Under the pieces are notes generated by a model. The model searched no databases. It saw nothing but the letters and a program-made list of their open reading frames with translations, and had not been told where the DNA came from. Below, in pieces: positions 8,127-17,624 of a stretch of 64,000 nt of DNA. A program made the position numbers and the translations under genes. Every line of letters begins with the position of its first letter. Position 1 is the first letter of the stretch. This DNA comes from Hyphomonadaceae bacterium (GTDB lineage Bacteria > Pseudomonadota > Alphaproteobacteria > Caulobacterales > Aquidulcibacteraceae): positions 20,441 to 84,440 of the forward strand of contig JALHOC010000006.1 of assembly GCA_022843225.1 (NCBI GenBank), in the 5' to 3' direction.

Positions 8127-9632
8127 GTGCCCGAATGGACCGAGACGCCGAAAAAGCGCGGGCTCGACCCGCTGGGCATGCAAAATAGCGGCGTCCTGCT
8201 CTACCAAAATTTGCTGCCGGGCGTCTCCAATGTGACGCTGCGCATGCGCTATTACGGCTTCTATTGCTGGCTCATTGACCTCTACGCGCGCAGACACGGA
8301 TCGACCGCCGCCGACGACTGGCGCCAATGGATCAGACGCGGCGAAGCTTTGTTCGCGCTCGCCGCCGCCAAGAAGGGCGGCGATGCGGCCTTGGGGGTTG
8401 GCGGCGTTGAATGGGCGCTTGAGACGCTGCAGACGAGCGACGACCCGATCGATTTCGGACGTGCGGCTGGGCATGAAGGCCGGGTCTACCTTGCGCAAGC
8501 GCTCGGCGTCTTTGGCGGCGCCTATGCAAGCCAAATGGTCGAAGCCGGGTTCTTCTCGCAAGGCGACAATCACGATCTCGTCGTGCCGAGCAAGATCTTG
8601 GGCGCTGACGCCGCCTTGGCCTTCAAACAGGCCGTGGGCGAGAACGCAGCCGCCATTTTCTCAGTTGCGCTTGGCGCGGGCGTCATTACGCGCGCAGCAC
8701 TCGACGAACTTGCACGCTTTGCTCCCGACGCCATTGCTGCGGACTCGACGGAATCAGCACTCTATCGGGATGCGCTTTTCGCGCGGCGTAATGATCTGAC
8801 ACAGAGCGCGCCGCGACGGCGCGATACGCTCAATCTGATTTTGCGGACGGCCAAGGAATTGGGCCGGCGGCCTAGCGTCGACGATCTGCGCTGGACATTG
8901 TTCACGCCAGCAACGGACGCTGACCCCCTCTCGGCACAGCGTTTGCGTTGGGAGGCCTATCAGCTCCAAGACCTGTTCCAGGTCGCCGCGGCGGGATTGC
9001 TGCGCTGGGCGCTCGATCTCTTGCGCGACCGCACCGACGGGGCGCCGCTCAGCGAGCTGCTCGACCTTTGCCTTGATCCGCTCTTGCCGTCCCTCCTTGG
9101 CCCGACCTGGCGCACGCATGTGCTCGCGCTGAGGGCCACCGCGCCTGACGCCCGAGACTTGTCGCGCCGCGTGACCCAGGTCCGCGGCGAGCAGCGCATG
9201 ACTTCAGAGCAAGCCATAGCTGCGCTCACATTGATCGGGGCACTTGATGCGCGCGTGCGCGAGCGCGGCGATCTTGAAGACGAAATCACGCGCTCCTTTA
9301 GCTTTGGCGATGGCTTTCGCTCGATCACAAGCGAACGCGCCTTTCTCTCGGCGCGTGAGGACGACCCCATTGCGCTGACGCTTCGACGCTTCTTCCAGGA
9401 TCGTATTCTCAATCGTCACGCGCGGGTCGCGCTCCAGAAATTCCGCACGCAGCGCGACTACACCTATCTCTTCGAGATCGAAGATGGACGCTTTCATTGG
9501 CGCGCATCCTATGCGCCGGTGTTCACGACCCCGCGGCTCGCGCCCGCGCTCACCTTCCTGACCGATATCGGCCTTCTCGATGCGCACGGTCTAACACCAG
9601 CGGGTCACACGCTGCTTGAGGAGGCGTCGTGA
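8127..9632 (+). CDS. Unknown 501-aa protein, first gene of candidate nuclease defence operon
   Basis: No catalytic motif recognised. The N-terminus has GLDPLGMQNSGVLLYQNLLPGVSNVTLRMRYYGFYCWLIDLY. This pattern resembles, from memory and weakly, the FPG...RARYF segment of DUF6361-type defence-island proteins. GTG 8127 is the first recognised start codon. In-frame codons upstream (ITGIEDFICV) also look protein-like, so the true start may be a rarer codon near 8109. The stop overlaps the next start (GTGA), so it is coupled to the PLD gene. It may be a sensor or scaffold partner of the two nucleases downstream. Confidence 0.75.
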   Translation: MPEWTETPKKRGLDPLGMQNSGVLLYQNLLPGVSNVTLRMRYYGFYCWLIDLYARRHGSTAADDWRQWIRRGEALFALAAAKKGGDAALGVGGVEWALETLQTSDDPIDFGRAAGHEGRVYLAQALGVFGGAYASQMVEAGFFSQGDNHDLVVPSKILGADAALAFKQAVGENAAAIFSVALGAGVITRAALDELARFAPDAIAADSTESALYRDALFARRNDLTQSAPRRRDTLNLILRTAKELGRRPSVDDLRWTLFTPATDADPLSAQRLRWEAYQLQDLFQVAAAGLLRWALDLLRDRTDGAPLSELLDLCLDPLLPSLLGPTWRTHVLALRATAPDARDLSRRVTQVRGEQRMTSEQAIAALTLIGALDARVRERGDLEDEITRSFSFGDGFRSITSERAFLSAREDDPIALTLRRFFQDRILNRHARVALQKFRTQRDYTYLFEIEDGRFHWRASYAPVFTTPRLAPALTFLTDIGLLDAHGLTPAGHTLLEEAS

Positions 9633-12013
9633 AACTGTTCGACGTCTTCAATCGCGGCGGCGGCACGCGCGGCTTTCACACCGCGATTGTCGCCACGTTC
9701 GGCGTTGATTTCGGCGCCTTCGAGCACGTGCTCTTGCCCCAATTCGAGGGTGCGGGGGCTGCCAATATCGTCCTCATGGGCGACGAGCGCATGCTCGCGC
9801 TCGCCGCCAATGAAGGCGCGATGCGTCCGCTTCGCGCTGGCGCGCACTATCTTGTTCACCCGCTGCGGGCGCCGATGGGCGGCGTATTTCATTCCAAGAT
9901 CGTGCTGCAATTGGGCCGGCAAGGCGCGCGCCTCATCGTCGGTTCGGCAAACGCAACAGGTCCAGGACTTGGCGGCAATCGCGAGCTCGTCGCCGAACTC
10001 AGATGCGACGAAAAACAAAGCGCCGACCAAATTATCATCGCCGATGCCTGGCGCTATTTGGAGCGGCTTGCGCGCCAAGGTGAACATGCCGACCTCGCGC
10101 AGGAGGCCTTCGCTTGGACGCGGGCGCGCACGCCTTGGCTCGCACGCGTCGAAGCCGCGCCCTCACCCGTCACGCTCTCCGATGGCACGCAATCGGCCTT
10201 CATCGCTGAGGAGGGTGATGGCGCACCCTCCATCATGGCGCGCTATTTGGATCTGATTGGCCCCGGTCCAATCGACCGGCTTATCGTCATGAGCCCTTAT
10301 TGGGACGATGGACTGGACGCCTGCCGTGAACTGATTGCCGGTCTTTCGCCCGCGCATACGCAGATTCTCATCCAACCGGGACAAAAGCTCTTTCCCACCC
10401 AGGCGCGCGGGGCTCTCAACGCCGATCTGCACGATGTCGATGCGGGAGAGGCGCAGGTCCGGCGCTTCACCCACGCCAAGCTGATCATCGCGCGCCGCGG
10501 CGACACGGATCACGTCCTGATCGGCAGCGCCAATTGCACGCGCGCGGCGTTGGGCGGACGCAATAGCTCCGGCGCCGTCAATTGCGAAGCTTGTCTCTAT
10601 CGCGCCTTGCCGGCGGGCTTGATCGAGCGTCACCTCGAATTGAGCGCGACGCTTGCCGGCGCGCCACTTGCGCCCGATGCCCTCAAGCCGCAAGATCTGG
10701 GTGAAGAGATCCCGCTTGCCGAGACAGCCGCGCGTCTCCCGGGCGCGTTTCACCTCGACGGCGCGCAATTGAGATGGCGCCCAAACGCGGCCTTCAGGGA
10801 TGCCGAGGTCCAGCTTCTCGACAAGAATGGCGACGTCGTCGGGCAGCTCGCGTTCCACACTTGGCGCACGACCGAGGATCATTGGTTTTTGTGCGATCTC
10901 GACATGGATTGTGAGGCGATCCGCTTTGCGCGCGCGGTTTCATCGACCGGCGTTTCGCTCGACGCAATTGTCGCCCACCCCGCCCATCTCGCCGGCCGCC
11001 GCAAAGAGCGCGCGACGCAGAAGGCCGCGCGCGCCAGCGCCCTGCTCGAAGACTTAGAAGATTTCGATCTCACTATGCTCGAAGCGATGGCCGAACTTGA
11101 GCGGGAAGACGACAATGAGGACGGCGCCGGTTCGCGACGGTCGCGGACTAAGCCCGCCGATGGCGCCGACGGCGCCCGGCAGCTCTCTTATGAGGATTTC
11201 ATCAAGGCGCGAGATGCGCATGCAGATGCAAAGCAAAAGGCGCGCAATACGCTTGCCGGACAGAATATCGATTCCGTGCGAGCAGCCTTAAACCGGATTT
11301 TGTTCGACGAAGACGATTCCAAGCTCTCCGGCGTCGACCCGCAGGATCTCGGTGACGATCTTGGCGAAACGGACGAAGATGGCGACGGCGGCGGTGGTGG
11401 CGCCCCGCCGCTCGGCGCTGAGCCACGATCGCCGCTCAAATCACCGCAAGAGCTAACGACCCGATCTTTCGATCCACATGACTATTCCGCCGCTGTGAAG
11501 GCGTTCCGCGAGACACTCGCCGCCCGGGCTAAGGCCAACGCAATTCGTTCGCGCGAGGCGCTACGCCTTCGGCTCATGCTCATGATCCTACTTGGCAAGG
11601 CCGATGCGCCGCTTGCGCCTTTTGGCGCGCGTAGGCTCGCCTGTGACGACACCGATACGGGATGGCCTCGGCTCGTTCTCAATCTCTGCGCCGGCTTCTT
11701 TCATGACAGGCCTTCACCGATTTCAGTGATGGCGATGGATGAGCGCTATGAAACGCTTCCCGACGATCTGCTTGAAGCCTGGGCGACGTCACTCTGGGCG
11801 CTTTCCTTGGCGCAGCATTGCTTGAAGCGCGCCCGCCCAGATGCGCGCTTGCTTCCACACTTTAGCCGTCTCATCGACGACGTGCGGGCTAAGACCGGCC
11901 TTCGCCGCGCGGATTTGGAAACCGCCCACGGACGACGTGTGCTCGAACGTCTTGGCCAAATCTTTCAGCCGCGCCTGGGCGTCAAACAATTTACTATCAA
12001 CGCGCCCTCATGA
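9629..12013 (+). CDS. PLD-superfamily nuclease-like protein
   Basis: 794 aa with two phospholipase D-type half sites. The first is FHSKIVLQL followed by GSANATGPG (His near residue 88). The second is FTHAKLIIA followed by GSANCTRAALG (His near residue 281). This is the HxK...GSxN arrangement of PLD-fold nucleases. A long acidic, Gly-rich linker (DEDGDGGGGGAPP) separates it from a helical C-terminal domain. The GTG start overlaps the upstream stop. Context with a helicase/nuclease points to DNA rather than lipid as substrate; that part is inference. Confidence 0.83.
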   Translation: MKLFDVFNRGGGTRGFHTAIVATFGVDFGAFEHVLLPQFEGAGAANIVLMGDERMLALAANEGAMRPLRAGAHYLVHPLRAPMGGVFHSKIVLQLGRQGARLIVGSANATGPGLGGNRELVAELRCDEKQSADQIIIADAWRYLERLARQGEHADLAQEAFAWTRARTPWLARVEAAPSPVTLSDGTQSAFIAEEGDGAPSIMARYLDLIGPGPIDRLIVMSPYWDDGLDACRELIAGLSPAHTQILIQPGQKLFPTQARGALNADLHDVDAGEAQVRRFTHAKLIIARRGDTDHVLIGSANCTRAALGGRNSSGAVNCEACLYRALPAGLIERHLELSATLAGAPLAPDALKPQDLGEEIPLAETAARLPGAFHLDGAQLRWRPNAAFRDAEVQLLDKNGDVVGQLAFHTWRTTEDHWFLCDLDMDCEAIRFARAVSSTGVSLDAIVAHPAHLAGRRKERATQKAARASALLEDLEDFDLTMLEAMAELEREDDNEDGAGSRRSRTKPADGADGARQLSYEDFIKARDAHADAKQKARNTLAGQNIDSVRAALNRILFDEDDSKLSGVDPQDLGDDLGETDEDGDGGGGGAPPLGAEPRSPLKSPQELTTRSFDPHDYSAAVKAFRETLAARAKANAIRSREALRLRLMLMILLGKADAPLAPFGARRLACDDTDTGWPRLVLNLCAGFFHDRPSPISVMAMDERYETLPDDLLEAWATSLWALSLAQHCLKRARPDARLLPHFSRLIDDVRAKTGLRRADLETAHGRRVLERLGQIFQPRLGVKQFTINAPS

Positions 12014-12032
12014 TTTAGTTTGCGAGAACACC

Positions 12033-15000
12033 ATGTTCAAACAAGCCCAAGACTACATCCTAAGCGCGGGAGACCTCACCGCGCATCTGGCCTGCGCGCA
12101 CCGGACCAATCTCGATCGCGCTGTCGCGGACGGCGTCGAACAATCGCCTCCCGTCTATAAAGATGCGATGCTCGAAGCTTTAATGGAACGCGGCAGGCGC
12201 CACGAAGCCGCCTATGTTCAGCGTCTCCGCGATCAAGGCTTGAACGTTGTGAGCATCGACGCGGTCGGCGTCAGCGACGCGGCGGTCGCGGCGACTCTGG
12301 CGGCAATGGGCGACGGCGTGGACGTGATCGTCCAGGGCGCGCTGCGTCACGGACCATGGACGGGCCGGCCTGACATTCTGCAACGGATTGATCGGCCCAG
12401 TCCGCTCGGATCATGGTCCTATCAGGTCAAGGACACCAAGCTTGCGCGCGAAACGACAGGCGCCACGGTGCTCCAACTCTGTCTTTATTCCGATCTGCTC
12501 GGCCATACCCAAGGGCTCGCCCCCGAATTCGCCTTCGCTGTCACGCCAGCGGAGAGCGGCGCCCTGGAAGAAGCTTATCGTGTCGCCGCTTATAGCGCCT
12601 TTTATCGCCGCGTAAGGCGTGCGCTTGAATCGAGCCTCGAGCAGCAGCCGCTGGCGACTTACCCAGAGCCGGTGGGCGCTTGTGATATCTGCCGCTGGTT
12701 TCAAATCTGCGACGCCAAACGCCGTAGCGACGATCATCCCTCCTTCGTTGCGGGGCTCAGTCGCACGCATATTGCCGAACTGCGCGACCATAATCTGACG
12801 ACGCTGACAGCTTTTGCCACGGCCGCCGCACCGCTGCCGTGGAAGCCAAAACGCGGCGCGCGCGAAACCTATGCGGCGCTGCAGAGACAAGCCAAGATTC
12901 AACTCGACGGCAAGCGCAGCGGGACGCCCACCTATGAACTGATTAGCTATCGCGAGGGCTTAGGGCTGGCGCGACTGCCTGCACCGTCCAAGGGCGACAT
13001 CTTTCTCGATTTTGAGGGCGACGCCTATGTCGGCGCCAGCGGCCTTGAATACTTGCTGGGCTATGTGTGCGAGGACGAGACCGGCGCACCGGTCTATCGC
13101 GGGCTCTGGGCGCGCAATCCGGTCGAAGAGAAGCAGGCCTTCGAGGCCTTCATCGATTTTGTGCTTGAGCGCCAAAAACTTTATCCCGACCTCCACATCT
13201 ACCATTATGCGCCCTACGAGCCCTCGGCGCTGAAGCGGCTCATGGGCCGCTATGTGACGCGCGAAGATGAGCTCGACGCACTGTTGCGATCGGAATGCTT
13301 TGTCGATCTCTTAAGCGTCGTCCGCAACGGCGTGCGCGCCAGCGTCGAAAGCTATTCGATCAAAAAGCTTGAGGACTTCTATGGCTATAAGCGCAAGGCC
13401 GCGCTGACCGACGCCAATCGCGCGCTAACGCGCGTGCAAGCCGCGCTCGAACTCGGCGTCACGCTCGCCGATCTCGCGGAGGATTGCGAGGTCGTGGAGC
13501 GCTACAATGAAGACGATTGCCGCTCGACGCTTGCCTTGAGAGACTGGCTTGAAACGCTCCGCCTTGAACTCATCGCTGGCGGCGCGCCCGATGCGCGGCC
13601 CGCGCCAAAATCAACGGAAGCGTCCGAGAAAGTCACCCAACGCGCGGCGCGCGAGCGCGCGCTGGTCGATGCCCTCACAGCGGGGCTTCCGGTCGATCCA
13701 GAGGCCCGGAGCGAAGCCGAGAGCGCGCATTGGCTCTTGGCTCAGCTCGTGGGTTGGCATCGGCGCGAAGATAAATCCTCCTTCCATGAGAATTATCGTC
13801 TGCAGGCGCTCTCGCCCGAAGAATTGATGGATGAACGCTGTGCGCTCGCTGGCCTTCAATTCGAGGCGGAGATCGAGCCGGGCCCAACGCCGGTGCATCG
13901 CTATCGTTTTCCCCCGCAGGAGACTGAACTGCGCGAAGGCGACAGTGTCAAAGCCGCGGGCGGCGGCAGTTTCGGCAGCGTGCGCGCGATATCAGCGGCG
14001 GAGCATTGGATCGACATAAAGAAGCAGAAAGCCACCGCGCAGACCCATGTTGCAGCCATCTATGAATTCGAGCACGTCGATTCCGAATCCGTCGCCAAAG
14101 CGATCTCGCGCATTGGCGAGCATGTCGCAACGCACGGACTCGATGACGCCTATGCGCCCGCGCGCGACCTTCTGCTGAGGCGACCGCCGCAGCCGAGCTC
14201 CGGCGTCGTGAGGCAAGCGAGCGAAGCCTTGGACGCGACCGCGGTGCGCATCATCGGCGATATGAGCGAAGGCGTGCTGCCCATTCAAGGCCCGCCTGGC
14301 GCCGGCAAGACGTTCACCGGCGCGCGCATGATCGCAAGCCTCGTGGCCGCGGGGAAGAAGGTCGGCGTCACCGCCACCAGCCACAAGGTGGTCCTGCATT
14401 TGCTGGAAGAAGCAGCGAAGGCGGCCATTTCACAAGGCGCGAAGATTCGCTGCGTCCATAAGGGCAATAAGGATCTAACTTCCCCGCATCCTGACATCGT
14501 CATCGACACCACCAGCAGCAAAGGCGCAAACAAGAAGGTGCTCGACCGCCTGGGGGTGGACGCCGATGTCATCGGCGGCACAGCGTGGCTGTGGGCCGAT
14601 GCCGATGCGCGCGATGGCGTCGATGTGCTCTTTGTTGACGAAGCCGCGCAGATGTCGCTCGCCAATGTGATCGCGGTCTCGCAAGCCGCCAAGAGCCTCG
14701 TCCTGTTGGGTGATCCGCGTCAGCTTGAGCAACCCTCGAAAGGCAGCCATCCGGACGGCGCCGATGCTTCCGCGCTCGATCACATTCTGGGCGGCGCAAA
14801 GACAATCGGCGCGAGCCAAGGTCTCTTTCTGGCTGAGACCTGGCGGCTCCATCCCAAGATTTGCGATTTTACGTCAGAGCTCTTCTATGAGGAGCGGCTT
14901 GAGCCGCGCACTGGACTTGAAGTTCAACGTGTGACCACGAGCGGGCGGCTCAATGGCGCGGGACTGCGCTATCTGCCGGTGGCGCATAGCGGCAATCAGA

Positions 15001-15440
15001 ATTCTTCAATTGAAGAAGTCGCCGCTATCTCGGCTTTGGTCAACGAGACGCTTGCTGGCTCGCCGACATGGATCGATCGCGACGGCGACGAGCACCCGCT
15101 TGACCTTGAGCACATCCTGATCGTAGCGCCCTACAATTCCCAGGTCTTCGCCTTACGCGAGCTCATGCCCAACGCGCGGATTGGCACCGTCGATAAATTC
15201 CAAGGCCAGGAGGCGCCGATCGTCATCTATTCGATGGCCAGCTCGTCGAGCGCCGATGCGCCGCGCGGGATGGAGTTTCTCTATAGCCTCAATCGCCTCA
15301 ATGTCGCGACGTCGCGCGCTAAGGCGATCTGCGTTCTGGTCGCCTCGCCTGCGCTGTTCGAGGCTGAGTGCCGCACACCCCGCCAGATGGAGCTTGCCAA
15401 CGCGCTCTGCCGCTATAAGGAGCTCGCCGAGGAGATTTGA
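12033..15440 (+). CDS. TM0106-type RecB-like nuclease fused to SF1 Dna2-like helicase
   Basis: About 1135 aa from MFKQAQDYILSAGDLTAHL. The order is: RecB-like nuclease (RPDILQRID, then QVKDTK near residue 131), a Cys-bearing segment (CDICRWFQIC), an RNase H-like domain (IFLDFEGDAYVG near 324; later YNEDDCRSTLALRDWL), then an SF1 helicase. The helicase motifs are Walker A GPPGAGKT near 755, VDEAAQMS, LLGDPRQLEQP and DKFQGQEAPIVIYSM...NVATSRAK. This architecture processes DNA ends. The track start at 11841 lies inside the PLD gene and is rejected. It is the third gene of the operon. Confidence 0.9.
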   Translation: MFKQAQDYILSAGDLTAHLACAHRTNLDRAVADGVEQSPPVYKDAMLEALMERGRRHEAAYVQRLRDQGLNVVSIDAVGVSDAAVAATLAAMGDGVDVIVQGALRHGPWTGRPDILQRIDRPSPLGSWSYQVKDTKLARETTGATVLQLCLYSDLLGHTQGLAPEFAFAVTPAESGALEEAYRVAAYSAFYRRVRRALESSLEQQPLATYPEPVGACDICRWFQICDAKRRSDDHPSFVAGLSRTHIAELRDHNLTTLTAFATAAAPLPWKPKRGARETYAALQRQAKIQLDGKRSGTPTYELISYREGLGLARLPAPSKGDIFLDFEGDAYVGASGLEYLLGYVCEDETGAPVYRGLWARNPVEEKQAFEAFIDFVLERQKLYPDLHIYHYAPYEPSALKRLMGRYVTREDELDALLRSECFVDLLSVVRNGVRASVESYSIKKLEDFYGYKRKAALTDANRALTRVQAALELGVTLADLAEDCEVVERYNEDDCRSTLALRDWLETLRLELIAGGAPDARPAPKSTEASEKVTQRAARERALVDALTAGLPVDPEARSEAESAHWLLAQLVGWHRREDKSSFHENYRLQALSPEELMDERCALAGLQFEAEIEPGPTPVHRYRFPPQETELREGDSVKAAGGGSFGSVRAISAAEHWIDIKKQKATAQTHVAAIYEFEHVDSESVAKAISRIGEHVATHGLDDAYAPARDLLLRRPPQPSSGVVRQASEALDATAVRIIGDMSEGVLPIQGPPGAGKTFTGARMIASLVAAGKKVGVTATSHKVVLHLLEEAAKAAISQGAKIRCVHKGNKDLTSPHPDIVIDTTSSKGANKKVLDRLGVDADVIGGTAWLWADADARDGVDVLFVDEAAQMSLANVIAVSQAAKSLVLLGDPRQLEQPSKGSHPDGADASALDHILGGAKTIGASQGLFLAETWRLHPKICDFTSELFYEERLEPRTGLEVQRVTTSGRLNGAGLRYLPVAHSGNQNSSIEEVAAISALVNETLAGSPTWIDRDGDEHPLDLEHILIVAPYNSQVFALRELMPNARIGTVDKFQGQEAPIVIYSMASSSSADAPRGMEFLYSLNRLNVATSRAKAICVLVASPALFEAECRTPRQMELANALCRYKELAEEI

Positions 15441-16078
15441 GGCTTATGTTCCTCAAGCCTGCGAAGCGGCGCGAATTGCCCGTCGAGCCAAGTACTGTAT
15501 CGCCAAGCAATGATGTCTGATGCGATCCCGCCGCGTTGGCCGATCAAGAGAAGATGCCGCTCGGCATTGGCGGCATCGATGTGACGCACGATGTCCGATA
15601 GGCGTTCGCATTTCTGGATGAGCCAATCGCGCTTTGTCACGCCCGGCAGCCATTTGTCGCCGCAGAGTGCGTCGCTTGCGCATTCTCTCTCGGAGAAGTC
15701 ATAGAAGACCAGAACGGAGAGATCTGCGCGCCAATGCGCGAGCTTCCACATCTCAGTTTCGACGTCGCTATCGTTCTCGTGCTCGATAGCGAGCACTGTC
15801 CGAGAATTCCAATAATCGCCAGCGCCTAGATAGGCCGGCGTCACCACACAAAGATCGAGCGTGTACCATTGCGCATGGAGCGACACGTCGGATTGGCTAT
15901 ACCCGCAAGCTTCGATCCACCGCCGCGCCGCGACGCGGAGCACGCCGGGCGGCGCATCGCCCAACATGAAGGGCGTCCACGACCGCGCATGCGCGTATTG
16001 AGCAAGCAGGTCCGGCGCTTGGTCCAGGGCTTGCGAGAACGCGTCTGCAAAGGCATCAAGAAAAGCTTCCACACGCAT
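15413..16078 (-). CDS. Hypothetical protein, PD-(D/E)XK-like
   Basis: 221 aa, convergent with the helicase gene and overlapping its end by 28 bp. The central segment TVLAIEHENDSDVETEMWKLAHW near residue 95, preceded by beta-like LDLCVVTPAYL, resembles the acidic E-x-E...K core of restriction-like nucleases. I infer a possible nuclease or DNA-binding fold, with the active site unproven. It may be an auxiliary gene of the defence module. Confidence 0.6.
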   Translation of the reverse strand: MRVEAFLDAFADAFSQALDQAPDLLAQYAHARSWTPFMLGDAPPGVLRVAARRWIEACGYSQSDVSLHAQWYTLDLCVVTPAYLGAGDYWNSRTVLAIEHENDSDVETEMWKLAHWRADLSVLVFYDFSERECASDALCGDKWLPGVTKRDWLIQKCERLSDIVRHIDAANAERHLLLIGQRGGIASDIIAWRYSTWLDGQFAPLRRLEEHKPQISSASSL

Positions 16079-16382
16079 TGCATTGCCCCAGCCCAGTTCG
16101 ACGATTTTGTCGCCCGGGCCTTGGCCTTCGTCAAATCAACCCGGCCAGATTCACGATACCGCGTCCGACAGCTTGACGGTCCGCGTAAGCAGCCCCATCT
16201 CCGCCGCATCCAGGGCCGTCGCCGCAGATCTCAGGCGACAAGAGCCGCCTGCTTTGTGCAGGGTCTGATGCGCCGAACCCACCGAGCGCCGCTGGCCAAA
16301 CCCTCACAAGGGCAAGGCGACAGCATGTTTGGCTCCCTGGCGTCTCGTCATCTCTTTTCTCGGAGCCAAGGGGTATTTTCCC
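16079..16382. other. 304-bp intergenic region, no gene seen
   Basis: Divergent spacer between the PD-(D/E)XK-like gene and the CoiA-like gene. ORFs crossing it (16131-16973 minus and others) are shadows. The one structure I see is an inverted repeat TTGGCTCC/GGAGCCAA (16329-16336 with 16362-16369). Its right arm abuts the AAGGGG ribosome site of the CoiA-like gene, so it could affect translation. Confidence 0.4.
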
Positions 16383-17396
16383 ATGCCGCTTCGATGCCTT
16401 GATGGTCAAACAAGCATTCACGCATTCGATCTGACGCCGGAGGCGTGGAAGGCGCTCGCGGATGACAACCGGCGACGGCGTCATCTCGTGATGCCCTGCT
16501 GTGCGGCGTCCGTGGCTTTGCGGACATCGCGGCAAGGCACGCAACATTTCGCGCACAAGGCAATCGGCGCATGCACGACAGCGCCTGAAACCGAAGAGCA
16601 TCTTCGCTTGAAGCGCATCGCGGTGGAAGTCGCGCGCGACCACGGATGGGCGGCGGAAACCGAAGTCAGTCATGGCGTCCACTGGCGCGCGGACGTGATG
16701 GCGACAAAGGGTGAGGCCAAGGTCGCGATCGAAATCCAATGGTCTCAGCAAACCGATGAGGAGACGCTGCGCCGCCAGGCGCGCTACGCGGCCTTTGGCG
16801 TACGCGGTATTTGGCTGCTGCGCCAACGAAGCTTCGCACGCGATAGCGCATTGCCGGCCGCGCGTGTCTGTTTGGAGGACGGCGCCTTTCAGGCCCTGGT
16901 ACCGGCTGGCTTTGACGATCAGCGGCTTGATGTTCAAGACTTTGTGGGCGCGGCTTTGACGGGACGGCTCCATTATGGGCTACCGCTCAATTTCCCGGCC
17001 AGAATCGCGCTCAATGCCGGCGCGCTCTTTTGCTGGAAGTGTGGGGCTGAGACGCCGATCCTATCCAGCATCGCGATTGCATATGGCCCCCATCACCACC
17101 GCTTCAGCGTGGCGGATTTCACCGAGCTGCCAGAACTCTTTGCGATTGTGCGCGGGCGCCTGCCTGAAGATGCTGGGCTCGGCATTATCAAAGCGCGCTT
17201 CAGCCGAACTCAAGAGCGCGCCTATCTTTCAAATGGATGTGCGCATTGCGACGCTTTGATCGGCGAATTTCATGAGCATGAGGCTTGGGACAGCGAGCGC
17301 GTCATCGCTTCGTTTTCGATCGTTGTCGATGAAGCTTGGCGGGGAATGCTTGCGGCGCGCTCTTCGGCAGGGTGGGGCGTCTATGCCGAAATGTGA
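16383..17396 (+). CDS. CoiA-like competence/nuclease family protein
   Basis: 337 aa from MPLRCLDGQTSIHAF. The N-terminal zinc-type segment (MPCCAASVALRTSRQGTQHFAHK...C...EEHLRLK) is followed by a nuclease-like core with WRADVMATKGEAKVAIEIQWSQQ. This is the CoiA pattern, a PD-(D/E)XK-like fold. Two Cys pairs near the C-terminus (CWKCG and CAHCD) look like a zinc ribbon. AAGGGG precedes the ATG. In defence islands CoiA-like proteins occur as stand-alone nucleases; here its role is inferred from the family only. Confidence 0.8.
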   Translation: MPLRCLDGQTSIHAFDLTPEAWKALADDNRRRRHLVMPCCAASVALRTSRQGTQHFAHKAIGACTTAPETEEHLRLKRIAVEVARDHGWAAETEVSHGVHWRADVMATKGEAKVAIEIQWSQQTDEETLRRQARYAAFGVRGIWLLRQRSFARDSALPAARVCLEDGAFQALVPAGFDDQRLDVQDFVGAALTGRLHYGLPLNFPARIALNAGALFCWKCGAETPILSSIAIAYGPHHHRFSVADFTELPELFAIVRGRLPEDAGLGIIKARFSRTQERAYLSNGCAHCDALIGEFHEHEAWDSERVIASFSIVVDEAWRGMLAARSSAGWGVYAEM

Positions 17397-17423
17397 GATG
17401 CTTTAGCAAAGCTCAGGCGTAGA

Positions 17424-17519
17424 GGGCGTCGCCGCCTTCGGCGGCCGGGCTCTTGCGCGTACCGCGCTGAACCGGCGCATAGCGCCGTCTCAGCCCTTTC
17501 GGGCGGCGACCCCTGACGC
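17424..17519 (+). repeat. 96-nt structured repeat, copy 1
   Basis: Nearly the same 96-nt sequence occurs at 27593-27688. The ends pair (GTCGCCGCC with GGCGGCGAC) and the interior has at least three hairpins. Hairpin 1 is GCCGCC-TTC-GGCGGC. Hairpin 2 is GCGCG-TAC-CGCGC. Hairpin 3 is CCGGCGC-ATA-GCGCCG. It starts 28 nt after the CoiA-like stop. No homology to a named RNA was recognised. It could be a small RNA, a structured 3' element, or a mobile repeat. Confidence 0.6.
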
Positions 17520-17624
17520 AATCAGCGGCGCCATCAGCGCTGAAGCCGGATGGCCTGTTCGACCTCTATTTTGGGTTGCACACCGAAGCCGGCGGGCGCA
17601 GATTGCGCGCGACGGGGGTTGCCG

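Noticed and set aside
11841-12032. N-terminal extension of the helicase/nuclease gene
   Set aside because: It overlaps the PLD gene in another frame. The recognisable nuclease domain begins at MFKQAQDYILS (12033).
16131-16973. 280-aa minus-strand ORF
   Set aside because: It runs antisense through the CoiA-like gene and the empty spacer, with no recognisable domain.
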